Of a stretch of 64,000 nucleotides of DNA, positions 35,357-44,651 are shown piece after piece. The DNA is from Agarivorans sp. Toyoura001 (GTDB taxonomy: Bacteria > Pseudomonadota > Gammaproteobacteria > Enterobacterales > Celerinatantimonadaceae). The stretch spans positions 186,001-250,000 of the forward strand of contig NZ_BJEQ01000002.1 in NCBI RefSeq assembly GCF_005405585.1. The letters run 5' to 3'. Under the pieces are notes generated by a model that saw nothing but the letters and a program-made list of their open reading frames with translations, had not been told where the DNA came from and did not search any database. Position 1 is the stretch's first letter, and each line of letters opens with the position of its first letter. A program made the translations under genes and the position numbers.

Positions 35357-35416
35357 TTCATTGCAGTCTTCGTAGACTTGGAACAATTGTAAATGAAAAA
35401 GATTCTTATTTAACTT

Positions 35417-37204
35417 ATGAACTCAGCCTCTCCCGCATTCACGTGGGCTACTATTCGTCATCAAATATTTCAGTATAAAAAGCCCCTTGTCTACGCTCAC
35501 TTAATTGCCCTATTGGCGACCTTGGTCAGTGTACCCATTCCGTTAATGATGCCGCTGCTGGTTGATGAGGTATTATTGAATCAACCTGGTAAAGCCATTT
35601 CAGTACTACAAAACATATTGCCTGAGGTTTGGCATAAACCCAGCGCTTATATATTGAGCATTCTGGCAGTGGTAGTCACCCTGCGTTTATCCTCATTAGT
35701 GGTGGGCGTACTGCAAGCTCGACAGTTTACTTTTATTGGTAAGCAAATCAGCTTTCTTATCCGCCAGCGTCTTGTGGAGCATCTTCCCAAAGTAGAACTA
35801 AGAGAATACGAGACTCAAGGTTCAGGTGGTATTAGTGCCCGCTGTATTACCGATGTAGAAACCCTAGATAAATTTATTAGCGAAAGCTTATCGAAGTTTT
35901 TAGTGGCACTTCTCACCATTATTGGTACTGCCTGTATTTTGTTGTGGATTGATTGGCAATTAGGCTTAATCATTTTACTGCTAAACCCCGCCGTTATTTA
36001 TTTCTCTCGCTCATTTGGCAGCCATGTTAAAGACTTAAAGAAAAAAGAAAATGCTGCCTTTGAAGCCTTTCAATTAGCCTTAATTGAAACGCTAGACAGC
36101 ATTCAGCAGCTTCGAGCTACCCAACGAGAATCTCATTACTTTTCTCGTGTGGTGGGCGCAGCAGGAGAGCTTAAAGATTATGCTATTGCTTCTCACTGGA
36201 AAACCGATGCAGTAAACCGTTTAAGCTTTACCATCTTCTTAGTGGGTTTCGAAATCTTTCGCGCTATAGCGATGTTAATGGTGGTGTTTTCTGATCTTAC
36301 CGTTGGCCAAATCTTCGCGGTGTTTGGCTACCTGTGGTTTATGATGGGCCCAGTACAAGAAATTTTAAGTATTCAATATAGCTACTTTAGTGCCAACGCT
36401 GCGATGGCACGACTCAATCAGTTATTTGAACTAAAACAAGAACCTCACTACCCTTGCGAAGTCGACCCTTTTGCCAGCAAACAACATTTTGATATTCAGT
36501 TCAAAGACGTCAATTTTAGCTACACCGAAGAATCGCCAGTACTGAAAAACGTAAGCCTAACCCTTCCGGCAGGTAAAAAAGTCGCCATTGTGTCGGTAAG
36601 CGGCGGAGGGAAATCCACCTTAGTCAACTTGCTGTTAGGGCTATACCAAAAAGACAGCGGGCAAATCTTGTTAGATAACGCCCCCATAGAGAAAGTGGGT
36701 TATTCCACTATTCGCAGCAATATTGCCACGGTGCTACAACAACCTATTTTGTTTAATACCACGGTGCGCGAAAACCTGAATATGGGACGCGAGCACAACG
36801 ATGAAGAGCTATGGCAAGCACTTCGCTTGGCAGAGCTACAAGTCACCGTAGAAAAGCTTCCTCAGCAACTAGACACCATAGTGGGTCGCAGCGGAGTGCG
36901 TTTATCTGGAGGCCAAAAGCAGCGTTTAGCCATTGCCAGAATGGTTTTAGCTAAACCGCAGGTGGTGGTATTAGACGAGGCGACTTCAGCCTTAGATACC
37001 GATACCGAAGCCAAGTTACATAGAAACCTTCAAGGCTTTTTAGATAACCGCAGCACCTTAATTATCGCCCACCGCCTAAGTGCGATTAAACAAGCCGACC
37101 TTATCTATGTATTAGATGATGGCGAAATTAGCCAAGCGGGAGAGCACCAAGAGCTGATACAACAAACAGGCTTATACCAAACCCTATATCAGCACCAAAA
37201 CTAA
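35417..37204 (+). CDS. ABC transporter, fused permease and ATPase (exporter type)
   Basis: 595 residues: a six-helix membrane domain (about 20-320) then a nucleotide-binding domain. The ATPase has VSVSGGGKSTL (Walker A), LSGGQKQRLAIARM (signature) and VVVLDEATSALD (Walker B), with H-loop AHRLSAI. This is a half-size homodimeric exporter of lipid, peptide or drug type; the substrate cannot be read. In Walker A the first glycine of GxxGxGKST is serine (AIVSVSGGGKST), which is unusual but leaves GKST intact. It is downstream of the helicase, not in its operon, because a terminator lies between. Confidence 0.92.
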   Translation: MNSASPAFTWATIRHQIFQYKKPLVYAHLIALLATLVSVPIPLMMPLLVDEVLLNQPGKAISVLQNILPEVWHKPSAYILSILAVVVTLRLSSLVVGVLQARQFTFIGKQISFLIRQRLVEHLPKVELREYETQGSGGISARCITDVETLDKFISESLSKFLVALLTIIGTACILLWIDWQLGLIILLLNPAVIYFSRSFGSHVKDLKKKENAAFEAFQLALIETLDSIQQLRATQRESHYFSRVVGAAGELKDYAIASHWKTDAVNRLSFTIFLVGFEIFRAIAMLMVVFSDLTVGQIFAVFGYLWFMMGPVQEILSIQYSYFSANAAMARLNQLFELKQEPHYPCEVDPFASKQHFDIQFKDVNFSYTEESPVLKNVSLTLPAGKKVAIVSVSGGGKSTLVNLLLGLYQKDSGQILLDNAPIEKVGYSTIRSNIATVLQQPILFNTTVRENLNMGREHNDEELWQALRLAELQVTVEKLPQQLDTIVGRSGVRLSGGQKQRLAIARMVLAKPQVVVLDEATSALDTDTEAKLHRNLQGFLDNRSTLIIAHRLSAIKQADLIYVLDDGEISQAGEHQELIQQTGLYQTLYQHQN

Positions 37205-37207
37205 ACC

Positions 37208-37672
37208 CTATTGCAAGGCTGCTTTCAGGGTACTTAAATATTGAGCCGCCTCCTCGGGCTGCTCAATATAAGTATTAAGCGCTAATTCTGCGGTTTGTCC
37301 GCCAGGGTGGCGCTGCTGACTTAATACCAGTAATTGTTGCTGCCTGCGCTCAAGTTTAAGCTCATGTTTCAATAACAATTGGTACTGACGTTCACTAAGG
37401 TGGGGCTTCATGGCCTGGCGGTGTTTCCGAAAATCACTGAGTTTTTGTTCGCTGCTGCGAATTTGGATGAGTAATAGTTCTAAATTAACGGTCCAGTGCT
37501 GCTGTTGGCAAAAGCTCAACCACAACAACAAATTCACATTACGCTGATGTTGGTTTTGCAACCATAAACAATGTTGTTTAACTTCCGGCCTTGAATATAC
37601 TTTTTCAGAATAATGCCAAAAGTTATCAGCAATACTTTGCAGCTCAGGAACCAAACAAGATTTTGAAATCAC
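37208..37672 (-). CDS. TIGR02444/DUF2390 family protein
   Basis: 154 residues with the family pattern: FWHYSEKVYSRPEVKQHCLWLQNQHQRNVNLLLWLSF near the start, then a long charged helix (RKHRQAMKPHLSERQYQLLLKHELKLERRQQQL). The family is conserved and uncharacterised, often near ATP-binding cassette or ribosome-associated genes. It is convergent with the ABC exporter, with three bases between stops. PriC was considered and dropped. Confidence 0.75.
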   Translation of the reverse strand: MISKSCLVPELQSIADNFWHYSEKVYSRPEVKQHCLWLQNQHQRNVNLLLWLSFCQQQHWTVNLELLLIQIRSSEQKLSDFRKHRQAMKPHLSERQYQLLLKHELKLERRQQQLLVLSQQRHPGGQTAELALNTYIEQPEEAAQYLSTLKAALQ

Positions 37673-37836
37673 GGCCTACCCTACTCCATACAAACTTATA
37701 AAGCCCAAGTAGTGCGCTTTATAAAGACCCGAACGGCTTAAAATCTTTCTTTTTACTTGTGCAGCAGCTTAACAAAGCCGCTAAGTGCCTGACAACACGC
37801 AAACTATTCAACATTAGTCGTAGGTGTAAACAAAAA

Positions 37837-37864
37837 AAAACGCTATCTAAGTAGATAGCGTTTT
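37837..37864 (-). terminator. rho-independent terminator after the cold-shock gene
   Basis: A long perfect stem AAAACGCTATCTA/TAGATAGCGTTTT with a tight turn, then a T-run on the minus strand (37832-37840 on the plus strand is all A). Confidence 0.92.
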
Positions 37865-37888
37865 AACTGAAACTGACAACTGCGTGGC

Positions 37889-38101
37889 TTATAGGGCAGT
37901 TACGTTTTCAGCTTGAGGGCCTTTTTGGCCTTGAACAACTTCAAAAGTTACCGATTGACCTTCAGTTAAGGTACGGCGACCGTCTCCATTGATAGCGCGA
38001 AAGTGAACAAAAACGTCCGGACCTTTCTCTTGTGCAATAAAACCAAAACCTTTTTCATCATTGAACCATTTAACGGTTCCTGATAATACCTGACCTGACA
38101 T
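37889..38101 (-). CDS. cold-shock domain protein (CspA family)
   Basis: 70 residues from the ATG at 38101, chosen because GAGAGGA lies upstream and because [21 protein letters not shown] is the normal start; an earlier in-frame ATG adds nine residues that family members lack. The single-stranded RNA-binding motifs RNP1 (KGFGFI) and RNP2 (VFVHF) are intact. It acts as an RNA chaperone. The gene has a 272-bp leader-sized gap upstream, possibly a cold-responsive 5' UTR, though I cannot map its start. Confidence 0.93.
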   Translation of the reverse strand: MSGQVLSGTVKWFNDEKGFGFIAQEKGPDVFVHFRAINGDGRRTLTEGQSVTFEVVQGQKGPQAENVTAL

Positions 38102-38373
38102 TATCGTCCTCTCATATTTCAAGTGCAAATTAACGTATTAGCTAGGCAAGCCAGCGACAAAAAGTTAACCCAACCTAAAACTAGAATGGCCAAAACCTTT
38201 GGTATATCAACAAGCATTGCAACAGCGATTTACATTCTCTACTAAATACTCAATAAGATCAGCCTCAAATCATCAATAAAGTGTTAAATTTTGATTAAAG
38301 TGCTAAACAAAAGCATTTAGAAATAACACGCTAGCAAAGAGATGGGCGAAAAACAACCAGTTGTAGATGAATT

Positions 38374-38628
38374 TTAATCCGATTTTGAGTTCATAAGTGG
38401 CCAAATGATCTTTTCCAAGCCAGCTATTTGAATTTCAAGGGCTAATGCCATTAACTCACCCAATTCTCCCTTTGGAAAACCATCGTTGTTTACAAACCAC
38501 AGCAAGTACTCTTCAGGCAGGCGAATAATTTCTCGTCCTGCATACTTACCAAATGGCATTTTGTGGCGAGCAATTTTTAGTAACATAGTTTTATCAAAAG
38601 GCTCGTTAGCGTTTAGCTGTTCATTCAT
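38374..38628 (-). CDS. DUF3820 family small protein
   Basis: 84 residues. The core motif MPFGKYAGREIIRLPEEYLLWFVNNDGFPKGELG is characteristic of DUF3820, sometimes called a quorum-sensing-regulated virulence factor family and related to exonuclease-associated zinc-less small folds. It is cytosolic with no signal peptide. It is divergent from ppnP and the two share a short intergenic promoter region. Confidence 0.88.
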   Translation of the reverse strand: MNEQLNANEPFDKTMLLKIARHKMPFGKYAGREIIRLPEEYLLWFVNNDGFPKGELGELMALALEIQIAGLEKIIWPLMNSKSD

Positions 38629-38715
38629 TGTGCAAATAACTCATTGGTCGATCCAAATGCCCCCACATTATGCTAGCCTGCTGTTTTGCACAATCGATTC
38701 AAACAAGGAAATGTA

Positions 38716-38997
38716 ATGTTGAAGAGCAACGAATACTTTGGCGGACAAGTGAAATCTATCGGTTTTACCGGCAAAGAAAAACCAACGTCGGTAGGTGTAA
38801 TGGCAATTGGTGAATATGAATTCGGCACTGCGGAGCCAGAGTTAATGGTAATTGTTGCTGGTGAGTTGATTGTTAAATTACCAGGCGAGAGTGATTGGAC
38901 AAGCTACAAAGACGGTCAACAGTTCAATGTTGGCGGCAATGCTAAGTTTCAGGTGAAAGTACCGACTGAAACAGCCTATTTGTGTGTGTACGGCTAA
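38716..38997 (+). CDS. ppnP: pyrimidine/purine nucleoside phosphorylase
   Basis: 93 residues from the ATG at 38716 with AAGGA upstream. It aligns with E. coli PpnP (YaiE) across its whole length: start NEYFGGQVKSIGF, then GVMAIGEYEFGTAEPELM, and end TAYLCVYG. PpnP is a cupin-fold enzyme that cleaves nucleosides to bases and ribose 1-phosphate. The small gene at 39004 starts six bases after its stop, so the two are co-transcribed. Confidence 0.93.
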   Translation: MLKSNEYFGGQVKSIGFTGKEKPTSVGVMAIGEYEFGTAEPELMVIVAGELIVKLPGESDWTSYKDGQQFNVGGNAKFQVKVPTETAYLCVYG

Positions 38998-39003
38998 GCT
39001 TTC

Positions 39004-39282
39004 ATGATAAAAAAAGATCCAGAAACGCTGCTTAAAAAGCGCCCTCAGTTAATCCATTCAGAAGACATGAAAGTGTCTTCTCACGTACAGCGTGAGCAAG
39101 ACGACTGGGTCTTACATACCATCATGATAAGCGGCTACGATGTACCGTTTATTTACAAACGAAAACAACGCTATCAAGATTTAACCGGAGCTAGAGTCAA
39201 TTTAAGTTATTACCCCAGCCAGCAGCTTCGAGCAGGCTTTGAATTCGAGATAATGAAGGTAGTCCGCTTACGCCGCAGCTAA
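39004..39282 (+). CDS. conserved hypothetical protein
   Basis: 92 residues, charged and basic, no signal peptide or membrane segment. Visible features are an N-terminal basic helix (MIKKDPETLLKKRPQLI), a beta-rich core (DDWVLHTIMISGYDVPFIYKRK) and a terminal FEIMKVVRLRRS. I do not recognise a named family. It begins six bases after ppnP with only a weak ribosome site, suggesting translational coupling to ppnP. Confidence 0.7.
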   Translation: MIKKDPETLLKKRPQLIHSEDMKVSSHVQREQDDWVLHTIMISGYDVPFIYKRKQRYQDLTGARVNLSYYPSQQLRAGFEFEIMKVVRLRRS

Positions 39283-39466
39283 CGGCTAATAATAGACTCT
39301 TCTCCCTCCCCCTTCAACTGCCAAAAACCACCGTTTCAATCAACTTATCTGCTTTTATTGATTCATAGTGATCTATTTTTCAGCATTATATTCTGTTTGC
39401 TTTACACTCCGCGCGGCCTGAACCTGAACAGGCACAACTACAATCAAACATCTTATAGGCCACTTC

Positions 39467-40654
39467 ATGTTAACTATGATTCGCGCAATTTTATGCGGCG
39501 TTTTACTCGCTAGTTTTTCTAGTTACCTATTTGCCGGAGGCTATCACCTTCCGCAAGCTTCTTACGCCAACTTAGGTACTGCCGGAGCAGGTGATGGTGT
39601 GTATCGCGAATCTTCTGCCGCTATTTGGGCGAATCCAGCCATTATGTCGTTTATGGACCGAGATATATTCACGGTAAACGGCTTAGCTTTAAATCTCTCA
39701 AATACCTATTACGATCATGAAGACAGTGACGACAACTCTCGTGATTCAGGTGGTTGGTTAGGTGCAGCAGGCTTGTTTTATAACAAGACGCTAAACGAAA
39801 ACTGGGCCGCTGGCGTTGCCTTTACCACAATTGGTGGGGCAGCCTTAGATTACGGTTCTGGCTGGAAAGGCTCTACGCAAGTGGTTGATACCAGCCTAGT
39901 GACGCTGCAACTTAATCCTTCGCTAAGCTACAAGCTGAACGACAAATTATCTATCGCTGCGGGTATTCAAGCAAACTACGCCTCTATTGATATGAGCAGC
40001 CAACTACTAGGCCAGCCCTTAAGCATGACCCCAACCGATGACTGGGCGTTTGGATACAACCTTGGTCTAGTTTATCAATTCAACCAAGACACCATTGCTG
40101 GTATCAGTTATCGTTCAAAGCTTGAACATCAATTTAACGATAATGTGTCTTACCTCAATCAAAATGCTGATTACTCAATGGCCATTGACGCAGTAGCGTT
40201 TGCCCGCGCAGATGTTAGCCACCAGCTAAATCAAGATTGGCGCTTATTCAGCACCCTATCTTGGTACCAATGGAGCGACTTTAAAAGTACCGAACTGATC
40301 ATTGCCTCTTCAGACCAAAGCATTACCAGAAACTGGCAAGATACTTGGGCCATGGCTGTGGGTACTGATTACCAAATTAACCAAGATTGGCGGATAAAGT
40401 TTGGCTTCTCTTACGAAACCTCTCCACTAGACGACGCTCAGTATCAAGCCCCCGATTTACCGGTAGACAGACAAATTCGCTACTCGGTTGGGTTAAGTAC
40501 TATGATTAACGAAGTGCCAGTGGACTTTTTCTACGAGTACTCTGATTTAGGCTCGCCAGAAGTTAACCAAAACCAACAAGTGTTACCTAGCAAAAACTTA
40601 GTCGGTCACTTTGACATGGATATGCACTTCTTAGGTTTTGCAGTGAGCTTTTAA
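39467..40654 (+). CDS. OmpP1/FadL-family outer-membrane protein
   Basis: 395 residues with a signal peptide (about 1-23, ending YLFAG). The start of the mature protein (GGYHLPQASYANLGTAGAGDGVYRESSAAIWANPAI) is the FadL/TodX N-terminal hatch signature, followed by repeated amphipathic strands of a 14-strand barrel ending in FLGFAVSF. It should import a hydrophobic compound; distance from the true FadL suggests another ligand. It is not in an operon. Confidence 0.88.
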   Translation: MLTMIRAILCGVLLASFSSYLFAGGYHLPQASYANLGTAGAGDGVYRESSAAIWANPAIMSFMDRDIFTVNGLALNLSNTYYDHEDSDDNSRDSGGWLGAAGLFYNKTLNENWAAGVAFTTIGGAALDYGSGWKGSTQVVDTSLVTLQLNPSLSYKLNDKLSIAAGIQANYASIDMSSQLLGQPLSMTPTDDWAFGYNLGLVYQFNQDTIAGISYRSKLEHQFNDNVSYLNQNADYSMAIDAVAFARADVSHQLNQDWRLFSTLSWYQWSDFKSTELIIASSDQSITRNWQDTWAMAVGTDYQINQDWRIKFGFSYETSPLDDAQYQAPDLPVDRQIRYSVGLSTMINEVPVDFFYEYSDLGSPEVNQNQQVLPSKNLVGHFDMDMHFLGFAVSF

Positions 40655-40686
40655 TATCAAGCACCGCTAGCCACATGTACTGCGGA

Positions 40687-42135
40687 TTATTGCGCTTGGC
40701 TTTTGGCTTGTTCAAACAAGCTCAAAGCCAACTTTCGCTGAATGGCATGATCAACAATCGGCATAGGGTAATTTATTGATGTGGCGTTTTTCTCCGCCCA
40801 AGTATGCGGTTGATGGGCATGTTTTCCTGGCACCTTTGCCAGCTCTGGCAACCAATAGCGCACAAAGTCGCCGCTTGGGTCAAAACGTTGTGCCTGAGTG
40901 GTTGGATTAAAAATGCGAAAATAAGGCTGTGCGTCTGTACCGGTAGATGCAGCCCATTGCCAACCTCCATTATTAGAAGCGAAGTCACCATCAATCAAAT
41001 GTTGCATGAACCAGCGCTCACCTTCTCGCCAACTCACTAACAAATCTTTCGTTAAAAAGCTTGCCACAATCATTCGTAAGCGGTTATGCATCCAGCCTGT
41101 TTGCTTTAGCTGCAACATTGCAGCATCTACTATTGGGTAGCCGGTTCTGCCTTCTTGCCAGGCTTTTAGTAGCTGTTCATCGAGTTGCCAGTTAACGGCC
41201 TCAGTCCATGCTATATAGGCTTGCCCTTTGCACAATCTAGGGTTAGCGGCAATTAAGTGTCGATAAAACTCTCGCCACACAATTTCACTTAACCAAGTGA
41301 ATGCGCCGCCTTCTTGGGCCTCTAAACAACGCGGATGATCCAGATACAATCGCGCTAAACACTGCCTAGGAGAAAGCATGCCTAAGGCCAAATAAGCCGA
41401 AAGTTTGCTAGTGCCAGCTTGTGCGGGAAAGTCACGGGCAGTCTTATAGTCGGCAGCTTTACTGGCGCTAAAATCTCGTAACTGTTGAATAATCTGCTTA
41501 TCGTCACAAGCCCAGTGACTGCTATCAACCAGCGGGTAATCACACTTTAGCAAGGGCTTGCTTTTAAGTAGTTCAACAAAACTTGCTGGTAGAAGGTGTT
41601 TATCCACCGCAGGCGGAGTGGCTAATGGGCTAAATTCAGCTTCAGTTAAACCACTTAGCCAGGCCTTACGAAACGGGGTGAAAACCTTAAAGCTCTCACC
41701 CGTTCGAGTACGTACAGTGCCGGGCTTCATCACGCATTCGCCGTGGTATTGATGAAAACTAGTTTGCTGAGCTTGTAATATCTGTTCAACCGCCTCATCG
41801 CGGCGCTGCTCATTAAGCTCGTATTGATAATGGCAATGTACATCAGCAGCTTGATACTGCTCACACAGCTCCACTAAGGATTGAGGAACCTGCTTAAAGC
41901 TATCTAACTGATGTATTAATAAGGGAATATTAAGTGAAGCGAGATCGTCTTGAAGTTGAGCTAAGCGGCGTAGGATTAAATCGGCTTGAATGGGAGCTAG
42001 ATGATGTTGCTGCCATTGTTTGGTACAAAGCAAATAGATAGCTATGACGGGCTTGCCACTGGCGACAGCAGTGCTTAGGGCGTGATTATCTTTAGTCCGT
42101 AAGTCATTTCTAAACCACAGTATTTGGACGCTCAT
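40687..42135 (-). CDS. phrB: deoxyribodipyrimidine photolyase
   Basis: 482 residues, the usual length of class I CPD photolyase. The N-terminal antenna domain starts VQILWFRNDLRTKDNHAL. The FAD domain has WLSEIVWREFYRHL, GWMHNRLRM and SNNGGWQWAASTGTDA. It splits cyclobutane pyrimidine dimers using blue light. Cryptochrome function cannot be ruled out by sequence, but the close match to PhrB favours repair. No LexA box is seen upstream. It is monocistronic. Confidence 0.93.
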   Translation of the reverse strand: MSVQILWFRNDLRTKDNHALSTAVASGKPVIAIYLLCTKQWQQHHLAPIQADLILRRLAQLQDDLASLNIPLLIHQLDSFKQVPQSLVELCEQYQAADVHCHYQYELNEQRRDEAVEQILQAQQTSFHQYHGECVMKPGTVRTRTGESFKVFTPFRKAWLSGLTEAEFSPLATPPAVDKHLLPASFVELLKSKPLLKCDYPLVDSSHWACDDKQIIQQLRDFSASKAADYKTARDFPAQAGTSKLSAYLALGMLSPRQCLARLYLDHPRCLEAQEGGAFTWLSEIVWREFYRHLIAANPRLCKGQAYIAWTEAVNWQLDEQLLKAWQEGRTGYPIVDAAMLQLKQTGWMHNRLRMIVASFLTKDLLVSWREGERWFMQHLIDGDFASNNGGWQWAASTGTDAQPYFRIFNPTTQAQRFDPSGDFVRYWLPELAKVPGKHAHQPHTWAEKNATSINYPMPIVDHAIQRKLALSLFEQAKSQAQ

Positions 42136-42211
42136 TAGATACCTTTTCGCTCAATTCTATTCGTTAAAAACGTAAGTAAACTCTTAAGGGATCAAATGAT
42201 TAGACTACTAA

Positions 42212-42547
42212 TCATAAGGCGATCTCTTGTTGTAGATCTTCTAGTTGTTCAAGAATGCGTAAAAACTTGCTGCCAAACTCGGTAACTTGGTACTCAACTC
42301 TAGGCGGGACTTCTGAATATTCAATTCGCTTCAAAATACCAAACTCCAGATTTTTACGTAAACATTCGTTTAGCACTTTAGTACTTAAGCCTTCTACATT
42401 TCGCACCATTTCCCCTGGGCGATTAATTCCACTGGCTAACAATTGATACACTGTTAACGACCATTTGCAGCCGTAAATAGTCTCAACCATGCGGGCACTT
42501 CGTTCTGGTGCTGATTTTCGTGAAAATAATAATTCTTTATTTTTCAT
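42212..42547 (-). CDS. HxlR-family transcriptional regulator
   Basis: 111 residues with a winged helix of HxlR type: [51 protein letters not shown]. Members sense thiol-reactive or quinone-like compounds, often by cysteine; cysteines are present at about positions 27 and 62. It is divergent from the SDR gene at 42655, and an operator-like palindrome cluster lies in the gap, so it very likely controls itself and that gene. Confidence 0.9.
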   Translation of the reverse strand: MKNKELLFSRKSAPERSARMVETIYGCKWSLTVYQLLASGINRPGEMVRNVEGLSTKVLNECLRKNLEFGILKRIEYSEVPPRVEYQVTEFGSKFLRILEQLEDLQQEIAL

Positions 42548-42553
42548 TAAGAT

Positions 42554-42577
42554 GTACTCAAAAGTACCTAGGGTACT
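42554..42577. promoter_or_regulatory. candidate HxlR operator: stacked GTACT/AGTAC palindromes
   Basis: GTACT-CAAA-AGTAC (42554-42567) overlaps AGTACC-TAG-GGTACT (42563-42577), both with perfect arms. It begins seven bases before the HxlR start and sits 78 bp before the SDR start. HxlR regulators commonly bind GTAC-based palindromes. Confidence 0.6.
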
Positions 42578-42654
42578 GGTTTGTGCCTACTTTTCTCGAT
42601 AGCCCAATGTTCCATAAGATGAAGCGGAACTCAAACACTTCTAAAGGAATAATC

Positions 42655-43419
42655 ATGAACCCGAGCACTCAGTCTTTTGCGTTAATTATTGGTGGATCAA
42701 GCGGCATAGGTTTCGCTACTGCCAAACAGCTTTTGGCAGAAAAAAAGTCGGTAATTATTGTGGCGCGTTCAGCAGATAAACTCAGCCAAGCCAAACAGGA
42801 GTTATCGGCTTTAGGTGAGGTACACGCCTGGCAAGCTGATTTGTACCAAACAGGCGATGTTTCAGCATTGATAGAAAAAATCGAAGGCTTTGATGCTATC
42901 GACCAACTAGTAAACGCCGCGGGTTACTTTAAACCCACTGGATTTTTAGAGCACAGTGGTGACGATTACCACCAATACATGCAATTGAATCAGGCATTAT
43001 TTTTTATTAGCCAGGCAGTAGCAAAAAATATGGTAAAAAATGGCGGAGGAAGCATAGTAAATATTGGCTCAATGTGGGCACACCAAGCTGTAAAAGCGAC
43101 GCCGTCCTCAGCCTACTCGATGGCTAAAGCTGGCTTGCATGCGCTAACTCAGCATCTTGCCATGGAGTTAGCCGAATTTAATATTCGCGTAAACGCAGTG
43201 GCACCAGCAGTAGTAAAAACGCCGATTTACCATGCTTTTATCGCCCCAGAAGCCTTAGATGAAAGTTTGGCTAGCTTTGACGCTTTTCATCCCATTGGAC
43301 GCATTGGCAGCGTAGATGATGTGGCCAACAGCGTCAGCTTTTTGCTCAGTGACAAAGCCAGTTGGGTAACCGGCGCAATTTGGGATGTAGACGGCGGAGT
43401 GATGGCAGGAAGAAACTAA
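42655..43419 (+). CDS. short-chain dehydrogenase/reductase
   Basis: 254 residues from the ATG at 42655 with AAAGGA upstream; the frame is open for 49 codons before it but has no other start context. The GGSSGIGFA nucleotide-binding loop, the catalytic serine in VNIGSMWA and the YSMAK active-site pair are present, as is a late ISV-like [12 protein letters not shown] end. NAD(P)-dependent oxidoreductase, substrate unknown. Divergent from the HxlR regulator, its probable controller. Confidence 0.9.
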   Translation: MNPSTQSFALIIGGSSGIGFATAKQLLAEKKSVIIVARSADKLSQAKQELSALGEVHAWQADLYQTGDVSALIEKIEGFDAIDQLVNAAGYFKPTGFLEHSGDDYHQYMQLNQALFFISQAVAKNMVKNGGGSIVNIGSMWAHQAVKATPSSAYSMAKAGLHALTQHLAMELAEFNIRVNAVAPAVVKTPIYHAFIAPEALDESLASFDAFHPIGRIGSVDDVANSVSFLLSDKASWVTGAIWDVDGGVMAGRN

Positions 43420-43441
43420 GCAGCCTTAATCTAAAAAGTGA

Positions 43442-43828
43442 TTACTGCTGATAAAGCTCTAATGGTAAGCCATCAGGATCACTGAAAAAGGTAAATTGCT
43501 TGTTGGTGTAGGGGTCAACCCTAACGGGTTCAACCTCTACCCCTTGTTGCTCCAAATAGCCAATAACTTGCTCAATGTTATCTACCGCAAAAGCTAAATG
43601 ACGCAACCCTTGCGCCTCAGGAAAGCTCGGTCGCGGCGGCGCGCCCACAAAGGAAAACAATTCTATTTGTTCACCGCTTGGTAGCGCTAAATCTAATTTA
43701 TAAGAGTCACGCTGCTCGCGATAATGCTCAGCAATAATGTGCAAACCGAGTATCTGACTATAAAAGTGTTTCGAGCGTGAATAGTCTGAGCAAATAATTG
43801 CAACATGATGAAAGGCTTTAAACATCAT
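43442..43828 (-). CDS. VOC family protein (YaeR/GloA2-like)
   Basis: 128 residues that align with E. coli YaeR along the whole length: FHHVAIICSDYSRSKHFYSQILG, DLALPSGEQIELFSF, GLRHLAFAVD and RVDPYTNKQFTFFSDPDGLPLELYQQ. Vicinal oxygen chelate fold with metal ligands at the H, E and H/E positions. The E. coli relative has no confirmed substrate despite the glyoxalase look. It overlaps the preceding membrane-protein gene by 4 bp, so translation is coupled. Confidence 0.9.
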   Translation of the reverse strand: MMFKAFHHVAIICSDYSRSKHFYSQILGLHIIAEHYREQRDSYKLDLALPSGEQIELFSFVGAPPRPSFPEAQGLRHLAFAVDNIEQVIGYLEQQGVEVEPVRVDPYTNKQFTFFSDPDGLPLELYQQ

Positions 43829-44187
43829 GACTCCTGCTTTGAAGTGCTTGGCTCGAGTGATAGCGCCCAGAAAAAACCACTACAGCCCGAAACAGCCATC
43901 AGCGACATCAGGCCAATCATTACCCAGTAGCTAGGCGAAAGATGAAAGGAGCTACCCACATTGGCTGCAATCAGCAATAAGGCAATGCCCAGTAATGCTA
44001 ACACGCCACCCAGTCGCGCCAACAGAGTCGCAATATAATCAATACTTTGCCAATAGTTAGAAGCAATAACAAACAAACCTAGGAAGACAAATACCAACGG
44101 CCACCAGCTTAAGCCAAATACCAACAAGCTAACGCCACTGGTAGCAACCGTGATTAAGCCAAACAGCCATTTAAAAACTAGCGTCAT
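43825..44187 (-). CDS. small four-helix membrane protein
   Basis: 120 residues with four predicted helices (about 5-22, 26-44, 56-76, 85-108). No known domain or conserved motif that I recognise. It overlaps the YaeR-like gene downstream by 4 bp, so the two are co-translated. A cytoplasmic serine-rich tail (SLEPSTSKQES) closes it. Confidence 0.65.
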   Translation of the reverse strand: MTLVFKWLFGLITVATSGVSLLVFGLSWWPLVFVFLGLFVIASNYWQSIDYIATLLARLGGVLALLGIALLLIAANVGSSFHLSPSYWVMIGLMSLMAVSGCSGFFWALSLEPSTSKQES

Positions 44188-44206
44188 GTCTATCCTTATT
44201 ATGTTT

Positions 44207-44572
44207 TTAGTATTGGGGACTTTGGCAGTTACTTGGAACCGTAAGCTGCCAGTCTATCACCCTATTAATCTCAAATACGGCAGGATACTCACTGGCAAAA
44301 CCATCAACCTGAGCTGCTAGGCGTTCGCCTTGCACGGTCACATAAATAGCTTGATAAGGTTTAGCAATATTGGCGCGGTAATACTCCAGTAACTCTGCAG
44401 TGACTAAAGGCTCTGCTTGCCACCACAACGCTTCACCGCCACAGGGAATGAACTCTCTCGCTTCGTGACCAAACACAAAGCTACCTTTAATAGGCGATGT
44501 TTGAGGGGCACAACTCACCAGTGAACTAATACTAATCAATGTACACAATAGAGAATAATAGCGATACGGCAT
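44207..44572 (-). CDS. small lipoprotein of unknown function
   Basis: 121 residues with a lipoprotein signal: hydrophobic stretch then SLVSC at about residue 21. The mature part has GSFVFGHEAREFIPCGGEAL, which recalls a small group of envelope lipoproteins with a GHE...PCG motif followed by WW, but I cannot name the family. It lies 19 bp upstream of the membrane protein gene on the same strand and may be in that operon. Confidence 0.65.
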   Translation of the reverse strand: MPYRYYSLLCTLISISSLVSCAPQTSPIKGSFVFGHEAREFIPCGGEALWWQAEPLVTAELLEYYRANIAKPYQAIYVTVQGERLAAQVDGFASEYPAVFEINRVIDWQLTVPSNCQSPQY

Positions 44573-44651
44573 TTCTTAGTTCCTCACCATAGACAGGTAA
44601 TAATAAACCAAGTAAAAGCCGAATTAAGGAAGAGAGTAATAAATCTGAGGC

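Noticed and set aside
37208-37672. Primosomal replication protein PriC
   Set aside because: The pattern WHYSEKVYSRPEVKQHCLWLQ and NVNLLLWLSF fits TIGR02444/DUF2390 better than PriC.
39350-39390. CRP site before the FadL-like gene at 39467
   Set aside because: Only the left half (AGTGATC) is close to the consensus; the right half does not match.
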